Notes under the pieces: model-generated | What the model saw: the letters and a program-made list of their open reading frames with translations, nothing else | What the model was told of the DNA's origin: nothing | Databases searched by the model: none | Shown here: positions 54,679 through 64,000 of the stretch, one piece after another | How positions within the stretch are numbered: the stretch's first letter is position 1 | How the letters are laid out: the number at the start of each line of letters is the position of its first letter | Assembly: GCA_029582165.1 (NCBI GenBank) | Contig: CM055874.1 | Span: forward strand, 756,114-820,113 | Source of the DNA: Portulaca oleracea | Lineage: Eukaryota > Streptophyta > Magnoliopsida > Caryophyllales > Portulacaceae | DNA: 64,000 bases | Direction: 5' to 3' | Translations under genes and position numbers: made by a program

Positions 54679-56463
54679 GGGTTTTTAACATTTTGGACCT
54701 TGGAAGATGTAATAATTAAATTTTTGTTTCTTTGATTTTCAATGTTAATTTTTTAGACCTTAAAGTTTATTGGCTGAATAAAAAAGGCTCGTGTTCATTC
54801 TTCTTTAATTTCTTCCCCCATCTGAATTTCTCTCCTCATTGACGTCGATTTTTATGACTAAGCTGAGACCTGATATTGAAGTTATAATCCATCTCTGTTA
54901 CTTATGTCGGAGCTATTTAGACCCCTAAGTACCTTGCGATTCATTGGGAGTAGCCCCAAACGTACTTTAGGTCTAAGCTAGGGTTCAATACAGATTAAGA
55001 ATGATAGATAAGATGTTTATTATGATATGTATGTCCACCATAACCATTGTATGAGTAAGATGGTCAGTAAATAGGAAATAATAAATAAAGACAACTCAAA
55101 TTGGAAATGGAGGGGTCTTTTCTACTCGGCCCACAAACTTTAAGGTGTCAAAATTAACATTGAAAACCTAGGGTTCAAAAAATTAATTAATTACCCTATC
55201 TTCCGAGGTTACAAATACAAAACACCCCTCCATTGGTCAGGAGTTCTAACATTGTTGTTGTAACCTTCATTGGAGCCCTAATTAATTTTCTTGAGGTCCA
55301 AAATGGAATTGTACGTCGTAGCTGTATGAACTTCTGGTATAGGTCAGAGCGAGTCTAATTAAATAAAAACTCAACAAATTTTAAAGTGACACCATTAATG
55401 CTAAAGATGCAGAGTCATCGAAGAAAAATGCAGAGTCATCGAAGAAATCGGAGCCGAACGTCAATAAGATTAATATTAGTTATTTGAAAGTTGAATTTCA
55501 TATCTATGTTTTATATCTATAATTGTTCAATCGCAATTTTCATTGTACGTGCTGCATGGCTTGCTATTAATGAAATTGTCATGTTTAGTTTTAAAAAAAA
55601 AAATAAAACTAAAGTGACACCGTCTCACCAAAATTATTGTAAGATATACTTTTTTCCAGGTTCATCTTTTAATTTTGAAATTTTACTTATGTCTAATAAT
55701 TTATCAAATAATAACATTTATTAGAGTAACCGCAAATAAATCATACACACCACTCACCACTATATTTAAAAAAATCATCCAAAATTGTACATCCCATGAT
55801 AGGGCTTATCCCATATAAGATTTGCTGATAAATTAGTTGCATTATTGGACAACGTATATCATATATTTGACAATCAAAAGACTTATGGCTATTGTTGTAA
55901 GATTGCTTCCACTTCCACTGACACATACATTTTTTTTTTTATATATATATATATAAGATAAAAACGTGAAATACAGCAACTGAACATATATAATAAACCT
56001 GTAATAGTTGAATAAGATTAAGTAGTAAGTAAATTCATACATTGATATATAGTGCTATATATATATATGAAAGGGTCTAAACATGACATGCTTCTCTTCT
56101 TTGCTTGCTCAATCATCTTTTTCATTCCTCCTCATTTTCTTCTTGTTGCAATTCTTGGAGGGTAATTCTCAATTGAGAAGCATTTGGGCCGGTGTTCTCA
56201 TGCATGGGTTAGACCATCTGCAGTTCCAAACCAAGAATGAGTTTAGAAGCTTTCAATTTGACATCAACTAAAAAAGACATATGAGGTGATTAGTCTGAAC
56301 TTGACACTCTAGGTGCTCCTAGGTACTCCTCGATCTCGAGTCTTCAATGTAAGGCCAAAGCTCATGTATCACTAGATAATGCAAAATAGAGAAAAACAAA
56401 ACTGTTCATCATTGAACCTGTTCATGTAGATAACATATGGATCATAATCAGCTTATAGCAGGC

Positions 56464-59400
56464 TTAATTCATACCTCGAACCAGGTCCTTTTTAACTTTC
56501 AGGAGCTCAACTGATGCATCTTTCAAGTTTATCCGGTCCTGGGGAGACTCCATTGAGCATGCAACTCCAATCTTCATCATCGTCACCACACAGTTCATCC
56601 ATGTTGCAGCTTGTCTCTGTGTCCTGACATTGTTTAGAACATGACCTTCCATGTCCAATAGCCTTGTATCGACAATCTGCAAGACTTGGTCTGGCAAAGC
56701 CATCCTGACATATGTGTGAAGGTTGAGTCCTTGCTCGAACATCTCATCAGTGGGTCTCTTCCGTGTCATCATTTCTAGCAATAGAATTCCGTAGCTGTAG
56801 ATGTCACTGGCAACCGATGGATCTCCTCCGAGGCCATACTCTGCCAACAAATCAAGAAGACAGATGAGTACACAAAAAAATAACTTTTCTTTCGTTAGGT
56901 GAACTCATTCCTGGAAGTGCAAGAAACAAAAAAATATATACCTGGAGCGACATAACCAATCGTTCCCTTGACTCCAGTGGAAGTGCTCTGATTAGGATGC
57001 AAGGGTTGGGGAAGAAACTTTGCCATCCCGAAATCTCCAACGTGAGCAACCATGTCATCGTCGAGTAAGACATTGCTTGGTTTTAGGTCGCGATGAACAA
57101 TTGGTACTTCACAATCACAATGGAGATATTCAAGCGCAGAGGCCACATCAAGAGCAATATTTACTCTCTGAGTAAGGCTGAGATTTCTGACTTCAACTTC
57201 TCCAACATCATTTCCCTCATTGCCATGCAACCAACTCTCAAGGCTTCCACCATGCATATACTCGTACACGAGAGCCTTAAAATCATTGCCTTGATAATCA
57301 ATACTAGAGCAGGCAGTTATCACGCTCACAAGGTTCCTGTGACGGACATTCCTCAGGGCTTCACACTCTGCCACAAAGCTCCTTGCAGCACCTCGCTGTT
57401 GAAGATTCAATACTTTCACAGCAACCATCATCTGGTCATGCTCAAGCACTCCTTTAAATACAGAGCCAAAAGTACCCGCACCTAGAAAATTTGAAGACGA
57501 AAACCCTTCTGTTGCCTTTAACAACATCTTGTAACTCACCTTCAAGAAAGGCTCCCCGGAAGATGACACCGGCAAAGAGGGTTGTCGACGCTTCCTTCCA
57601 CGATAAATGCAGTATAAGGATACCACTATTGCCACCCCAACAAGTCCACAAACATAGGACATAACCAACTTCAACTTGAAAGAGAGCTTTGCTCTCTTTA
57701 TTTGTTTTACTGGACATCTTGGCAAATGAAGTCGAACAATTCCCCCGCAAAGGTTTGGATTACCAACAAGGGATATTCCACTTATATTCCCGAAAACACC
57801 ACCTGTTGGAACTTCCCCCTCAAAGTGATTGTACGACAAGTTTAAGTATGTCAAGGGGAATTTCGACAAGAATGTGGGAATAGGTCCGGAGAAGTTGTTA
57901 TGAGAAAGATCAAGCTCTTGGAGACTTGTAAGAGAACCTAGTGATGTTGGAATACGTCCACGGAACATATTGCCCTGCATGTACAAGTTAAACAGACCGG
58001 TGCAACTACTGATAACACTGGGAATTTCACCTGACAACTTATTGTTACCAATATGCAAGCTCACAAGATTTTTCTGCTGACTGACCTCAGAGGGTAGGGG
58101 TCCTTCCAAGTGGTTATAACTTAAATCTAATTCGACTAGGTGAGGGTAACCCTTAAACAAGTTGTTGGGTATATTTCCACTGAGATTATTTCGATGCACA
58201 TACATGTAATTCAAATTTTGGCAATTTCCAAGTCTCGAAGGTATGCCCCCTTGAAAATAGTTTAGCTGCAGAAAAAGCCCACTTAGCTTGGATAAGTTTC
58301 CTAAAGAACCAGGAATAGTTCCAATGAACACGTTGCTATTTAAATAAAGTTGTTCTAGTTGTTGGAGCTTACCGATTTCTCTCGGAACTGTTCCCGAGAA
58401 ATAGTTGGATCCCAGGTATAACTCGACAAGTTTGGAAAACCGACCGATACCAGCGGGAATTCTCCCAAATAATGAATTTCTTTCAAGATCTAGATAATTG
58501 AGCTTAGCTGAGAGATTGGCAATGACAGTTGGCAATGCTCCTCCAAAGTTGTTACAACATAAACCAAGTGTCTCTAAATTGGTGTGGTTGGCCAGAGAAT
58601 ACAAGAAACTGAGGTCATCAACATCCCCACTTCCAAGGGAGTTCTCTCCTAACTCCAGCCACTGCAAATGCTTTAGATTCCCTAAATTCCAGGATAATTT
58701 CCTCGAAAATTTGTTTGTTGAAAGGTCGAGTAATGTAAGACTGGAAATATTTGAGAGCGAGACTGGCAAAGGTCCCGTGAAGTGATTCATGTAGAGTAAA
58801 AGAATCCGAAGATGAGGAAGTGTGGATGCTATGTTTTCGGGAAGGCTTCCATGGAGTTGGTTTCCATACAATGCCAAGGTTGTGAGGGAGGATAGATTAT
58901 AAAGGGAGGACGGGAGCGTGCCGGTAAGTTGGTTAATCCCAAGTCCTAACCATACTAGACTTTTCATTCGACCAATGGCGTCAGGAATAGTGCCCTCAAA
59001 GGCATTGTCTCCTGCATCCAACGTTTCTAAAGAGGTGAGGTTCTGAATGGCGCTAAAGATGGGTCCACTCAATTTATTTGTGCTGACAGAAAGAAATGTA
59101 AGCATAGAGAGAGAACTAAACTCTAGGGGAACTCTACCAACAAGAGAGTTGTCTGTTATAGAGAGTGTTTGAAGGCTAGAGCAATTAGATATGTTGGATG
59201 GAATTTCACCAGAGAGCAAATTATCATACAAATAGAGTAAGAGCAACCTCGATAGGGACCCTATCTCAGCTGGAATTTGACCTCCGATTGCGTTGGTAGA
59301 AAGATCAACAGATTGGAGGAAACTGAGGTTCCTTATATATGGCGAGATGGTTCCTGACAAACCTCTTGACGAAAGATTCAGCTCAACCACCCTTGGAATG

Positions 59401-59591
59401 CGATGCCCGCAAGTGATCCCTTCCCAGTCACAGTGATCAAGAGAATGGTCCCAGGAGCTCAACACTCCAAGCGGGTCTTTTAACGCACTCTTAATGGCTA
59501 GCAACGCAACACGGTCAGTGCTGTTTCCATTGGTACTAGAACCAAGAGGAAGAAAGAAGATGGCGATTACGAGGAGCACAAGCATTGGCAT
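56464..59591 (-). CDS. LRR receptor-like kinase, copy B
   Basis: Exon 1 is 56942-59591 and exon 2 is 56464-56840, giving 1008 residues ending RGMN. Architecture matches copy A: signal peptide, LRRNT with WEGITC, about 20 LRRs, a transmembrane segment near 640-662, and an RD kinase with GAGTFGSVFKG, HRDLKPSNVLL and GDFGMA. Differences from A cluster in the LRRs, and in the kinase B has YSYG, MTRKRP, LLDMEG and lacks the Ile of GVIKG. The start at 59591 is firm: the upstream ATG seen in copy A is followed here by a stop after five codons. An alternative tiny third exon (56198-56217, after a donor at 56473-56474) would end DGLTHA. The frame is intact, so the gene looks functional. Its upstream 160 bp match copy A. 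Confidence 0.92.
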
Positions 59592-59685
59592 GTTTGTTTT
59601 ATGATTATGAGTTCAAAAGGAGGGAGGCAACATGATTTGTTTTTGGATGTGAATTGAGATGGTATGTGATTTGCAACTCCTTAGA

Positions 59686-59693
59686 AATATATA
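59686..59693 (-). promoter_or_regulatory. Probable TATA box of receptor kinase copy B
   Basis: The same TATATATT is seen as in copy A, about 95-100 bp upstream of the start codon. Confidence 0.55.
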
Positions 59694-60245
59694 GATATGA
59701 GTGGTACGTACTATTTGGTGTGTATATCTAGCTTCGTAGTTAGTTAGTAGAAGACATACTGAATGAGAAATCACAATGGGAACGGGAATATGTGTTTATG
59801 AATTCTCAAGTTCCTTGATTTATTTAAATAGAGTGCGGTACTAATTATATACTAAAATATCCTTGATTAATTTAAATAGAGTGAGGTACTAATTATAATA
59901 TTATTTAACTGTGAGAATAATATTGGTATTTAAGATGAATTATGAATTCTTAGTATCACTTACCACCCCTCCCCTAGGTAATAGTTTAGTTATCTTTTGT
60001 ATATCTGCTCCAAAACCCAATTACACTGGAATCTGGCATTGGTGAATGGTGACACACTTTGGAGTATCTATCTGGGTCAAAAAAATCTATTAAATCTTTA
60101 AAAAAGACATCAATATTTATTATAAAATTCATCATAAGTTATATCAACATTATAGCACAATTCATCGAGATTTTTAAATTTATCAAACTTTCACATAAAT
60201 CCATCATATAAAAAATTGACATATTTTAACATATATGGTGTATCT

Positions 60246-60377
60246 ACGTAGATCGACTGTACTATATAGTTTGGGACTTTTCAAGGATAAGTTGCTAGTA
60301 TGTTTTGTTATACCACGTAGATCGACTGTACTATATAGTTTGGGACTTTTCAAGGATAAGTTGCTAGTATGTTTTGT
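60246..60377. repeat. Tandem duplication, period 69 bp
   Basis: About 63 bp starting ACGTAGATCGACTGTACTAT are repeated without change at 60246 and 60315. A more diverged third copy follows, and related units are in the first spacer near 53900-54000. Confidence 0.9.
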
Positions 60378-60550
60378 GGCGTAGTAGTCTTTCCATAGCG
60401 TATTGTTTGGGAGTTTTCAAGGACTAGTTGCTAGTCTGTATTGTAGCATAATATTCTTTCCACACCGTTCAACACGACAATAAGTCAATAATAGTTGCCG
60501 CTTTCCTAGAAATTTTGAAATTATACCGTGGAAATTAACTTGACTTGGAT

Positions 60551-61022
60551 CACTGGGAGGGCTACAATGTTTACTTCCTACAAACAACACCAAAAACTTA
60601 ATCTTATAAGTCAATGATAATTCCTAGGCGGGGCCAGTTTTGCTATGGAACAAAGCAAAAATCCGCGTAATTGGCCCCAGTTAGGAATTAGCATTAGACT
60701 TACTCTCCATGTTTTATATTAATAGTTATATTTGGAAATTGTACCGTCAAATTTTAAAAGTCTTGATCATAAGTTTTTCATTATATGTATACAATGACTT
60801 GTTATGTAAAACTATTACCATTAGAATCGTAATGAAAAATACCGTTCTAAAGTATAATATTGTAATTGTTAATGAAATATTCTATAAGAAATTAATTATC
60901 AATCAAAGAGTAAATTTGAAAACCATGATAGTCAACTAAATAACAATTAATATGGAATTGACAGAGTATAAGATTGGGTTTTTGGTTTGTGTAGGAAGTA
61001 AACATTGTGGCCCTCCTCCTAG
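60551..61022. mobile_element. Inverted-repeat element interrupted by a Stowaway MITE (second copy)
   Basis: It has the same arms and loop as 54060-54538, with the Stowaway at 60703-60966 at the same place in the right arm. Confidence 0.75.
60703..60966. mobile_element. Stowaway-type MITE nested in the inverted-repeat element (second copy)
   Basis: It starts CTCTCCATGTTTTATATTAA and ends AATATGGAATTGACAGAG, with TA flanks. It is orthologous to 54224-54481. Confidence 0.8.
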
Positions 61023-61080
61023 AAATGAAGTCCATTCATATATAATTTTCTGAATATAAACTGTGTAGAAATTAAGTCCA

Positions 61081-61170
61081 TTCATACACTGGATCAGGCT
61101 GTTTTTAGCCTTTGAGATTTCAACCAACCCATCTTACAAGTTACTCCGGTCTTCGGGTGACTCCATTGAA
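61081..61170 (-). pseudogene. Relic of receptor-kinase exon 2 (second copy)
   Basis: The minus strand reads SMESPEDRSNL, stop, then DGLVEISKAKNSLIQCMN. This aligns with SMESPQDRINLKDASVEL and KVKKDLIRGMN at the end of the intact kinases. The stop after NL is shared with the relic at 54594-54678, so it arose before the spacer was duplicated. Confidence 0.8.
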
Positions 61171-62763
61171 GTTTTTTTTTTTTTTTTTTGACCTCGGAAG
61201 ATACAGTAATTAAGTTTCGGAACCTTTGGCGTTTAATGTTAATTTTTTGGACCTTAAAAGTTTGTGGGTTGAATAAAAAAAGTCTGCACCCGTTCTTTTT
61301 TTTCTTTCTTTGTTTGAATTTCTCTCCAAATTGACGTCGAACTTCATGACTAAGTTTAGAACTGATATTGAAGCTATAATTCATCTCTTTTATTCATATC
61401 GGAGCTACTTAAACCTCTAAGTACCCTGTGGTTCCTTGGGAGTAGTCCAAAACTTATTTTAGCTCCAAGGGTTAAATACATATTAATTACAAAGAGAATG
61501 ATAGGTAAGATGATCATTATAATGTGTATGTCCACCATAATCATTGCATGAGTAAGATGGTCAGTAAATAGGAAATAATAGACAAAGACAACCCGAATTG
61601 GAAATGGAGGGGTCTTTTCTATTCGGCCCACAAACTTGAAGGTGCAGAAAATTAACATTGAAAACCTAAGGTTCAAAAAGTTAATTAACTAACCTATTTT
61701 CCGAGGTCGCAAATGCAAAACACCCCTCCATTAGTTAGGAGTTCTAACATTGTCGTAACCTTCATTCAAGTCCTAATAATTTATAAAGGGTCCTTGAATT
61801 AAATTCTTTTTGCATAGAATTACTGTAATTTTCTTGAGGTGCAAAATGGAATTGTACGTGGTAGCTGTGTGAACTTCTGGATAGGTCGGAGCAAGTCAAA
61901 TTAAATAGAAAGTCATTAAATTTTAAAGTGATACCATCTCATCAATATTATTGTAAGATAAACTTTTTTTTAAACTCATTTTTTTGAAACTTTACTTACG
62001 TCTAATAATCTATTAAATGATAACATTTATTAGAGTCACCTTAAATAAATCATTAGTCACCACTCACCGCTATATTTAAAAACGAAAATCATCAAAAATT
62101 GTACATCCCACGGTAGGGCTTATCCCATGTAAGATTTGGACCAATATTTCATATATTTGATAATCGAAAGACTTATGGCTATTGTTGTAAGATTGCCTCC
62201 ACTTCCAGTTCCACGGCACATACATTTTTTTTATTATATATATATATATCTAGAGATAAAAATGTGAAATACAGCAACTGAACATATATAATAAACCTCT
62301 AATAGTTGCATAAGATAATACGTAATTCTTGGAGGGTAATTATATAGTGGTATATATATGAAAGGGTCTAAACATGACATGCTTTTCTTCTTTGCTTGCT
62401 CCATCATCTTTTTGATTTCTCCTCATTTTCTTCTTGTTGCAATTCCTGGAGGGTAATTCTCAATTGAGAAGCATTTGGGCCGGTGTTCTCATGCATGGGT
62501 TAGACCATCTGCAGTTCCAAATCAAGAATGAGTTTAGAAGCTTTCAATTTGACATCAACTAAAAAAGACATATGAGGTGATTAGTCTGAACTTGACACTC
62601 TAGGTGCTCCTAGGTACTGCTCGATCTCGAGTCTTCAATGTAAGGCCAAAGCTCATGTATAGCTATAACACTAGATAATGCAAAATAGAGAAAAACAAAA
62701 CTGTTCATCATAATTGAACCTGTTCATGCAGATAACATATGGATCATAATCAACTTAGCAGGC

Positions 62764-64000
62764 TTAATTCATACCTCGGATAAGGTCCTTTTTAACTTTC
62801 AGGAGCTCAACCGATGCATCTTTCAAGTTTATCCGGTCCTGGGGAGACTCCATTGAACATGCAACTCCAATCTTCATCATCGTGACCACACAATTCATCC
62901 ATGTTGCAGCTTGTCTTTGCGTCCTGACATTGTTTAGCACATGACCTTCGCTATCCAATAGCCTTGTATCGACAATCTGCAGAACCTGGTCAGGCAAAGC
63001 CATCCTGACATATGTGTGAAGGTTGAGTCCTTCCTCGAACATCTCATCAGTGGGTCTCTTCCCTGTCATCATTTCTAGCAATAGAATTCCGAAGCTGTAG
63101 ATGTCACTGGCAACCGATGGATCACCTCCGAGGCCATACTCTGCCAACAGATCAAGGAGACGGAATCAGTACATAAAAAAATAACTTTTTTTCGTTAGGT
63201 AGTAAGTGCAAGAAACAAAAAATATATACCTGGAGCGACATAACCAATCGTTCCCTTTATAACTCCAGTTGAAGTGCTCTGATTAGGATGCAAGGGTTGC
63301 GGAAGAAACCTTGCCATCCCGAAATCTCCAACGTGAGCAACCATGTCATTGTCGAGTAAGACATTGCTTGGTTTTAGGTCGCGATGAACAATTGGCACTT
63401 CACAATCACAATGGAGATATTCAAGCGCAGAGGCCACATCAAGAGCAATATTTACTCTCTGAACAAGGCTGAGATTTCGTACTTCAACTTCTCCAACATC
63501 ATTTCCCTCATTGGCATGCAACCAACTCTCAAGGCTTCCACCACGCATATACTCGTACACGAGAGCTTTAAAATCATTGCCTTGATAATCAATACTAGAG
63601 CAGGCAGTTATCACACTCACAAGGTTCTTGTGACGGACATTCCTCAGGGCTTCACACTCTGCCACAAAGCTCCTTGCAGCACCTGGCTGTTGAAGATTCA
63701 GTACTTTCACAGCAACCGTCATCTGGTCATGCTCAAGCACTCCTTTAAATACAGAGCCAAAAGTACCTGCACCTAGAAAATTTGAAGACGAAAACCCTTC
63801 TGTTGCCTTTAGCAACATCTTGTAAGTCACCTTGAAGAAAGGCTCCCCGAATGATGACACTGGCAAAGAGGGTTGTCGACGCTTCCTTCCACGATAAATG
63901 CAGTATAAGGATACCACTATTGCCACCCCAACAAGTGCACAAACACATGACATAACCAATTTCAACTTGAAAGAGAGCTTTGCTCTCTTTACTTGTTTTG
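62764..64000 (-). CDS. LRR receptor-like kinase, copy C (N-terminus and ectodomain outside the window)
   Basis: Exon 2 is 62764-63140. The visible part of exon 1 is 63230 to the window end, starting in the juxtamembrane sequence KQVKRAKLSFKLKLVMSC. Visible parts are the transmembrane segment, RGRKRR, Gly loop GAGTFGSVFKG, VAVKVL, HRDLKPSNVLL, GDFGMA and the C-terminus ending RGMN. The frame is intact. In the kinase this copy is closer to A than to B: it shares GVIKG, YSFG, MTGKRP, LLDSEG and the membrane sequence SCVCALVG. The extracellular LRR domain must lie beyond 64000. Confidence 0.9.

Larger units (their letters stand above)
53590..56463. repeat. Duplicated spacer, first copy (between A and B)
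   Basis: Colinear similarity to 59985-62763 covers most of this stretch, including an inverted-repeat element with a nested Stowaway, a kinase-exon relic, a ~600-bp block with TIR-like ends (about 54688-55305) and the 3' flank of the downstream kinase. Together with copies B and C it shows a tandem segmental duplication of about 6.3 kb. Confidence 0.85.
59985..62763. repeat. Duplicated spacer, second copy (between B and C)
   Basis: It is colinear with 53590-56463. It differs by small indels, a 69-bp-period tandem duplication at 60246-60377 and a poly-T run at about 61171-61189. Confidence 0.85.

Noticed and set aside
54688..55305. Block with TIR-like ends (CATTTTGGACCT and its inverse) in the kinase spacer
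   Set aside because: The ends match over only about 12 bp, are poorly kept in the second copy and lack a target duplication, so it is mentioned only as part of the spacer.

Overview
The window is nuclear DNA of a flowering plant, most likely a eudicot. Its genes are split by many GT-AG introns, its intergenic DNA is AT-rich, and it holds many Stowaway-, Tourist- and Mutator-type miniature transposons. Every recognisable gene is plant-type: V-ATPase subunit A, a BAP31-like ER protein, a clock pseudo-response regulator, TONNEAU1, an M1 aminopeptidase/leukotriene A4 hydrolase homologue and LRR receptor kinases. The species cannot be named from the sequence.

Layout. 1-5069 (+): V-ATPase subunit A, lacking only its first coding exon. 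5070-7166: intergenic DNA with a Tourist-like MITE and a Mutator-type element nested in a Stowaway element. 7167-9547 (+): 129-residue BAP31-like protein in four exons. 11099-24115 (-): PRR7/PRR37-type clock gene in seven exons; its 7.3-kb first intron is full of transposon remnants. 24116-36794: a gene desert holding an unusual 660-bp fold-back element at 34244-34903. 36795-41411 (-): TONNEAU1 in five exons. 43267-48197 (+): leukotriene A4 hydrolase/aminopeptidase homologue in five exons, with a minisatellite in intron 1. 48683-64000 (-): a tandem cluster of three LRR receptor-like kinases, the third cut by the window end, with duplicated spacers that carry a decayed fourth kinase fragment.

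The genes do not form one pathway. The first five are single-copy-type housekeeping or regulatory genes (vacuolar acidification, ER transport, circadian timing, cortical microtubule organisation, peptide hydrolysis). The receptor-kinase cluster is the fast-evolving part, with segmental duplication, a relic exon and a mosaic similarity pattern suggesting exchange between copies.

The most unusual object is the element at 34244-34903. It has 114-bp perfectly matching inverted arms, TG...CA ends, an apparent 5-bp target-site duplication, and a GC-rich core of 102-bp tandem units, each carrying two 12-bp palindromes exactly 21 bp apart. Exon boundaries were assigned by eye from splice consensus, reading frame and family similarity. 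No alignment or database search was run.
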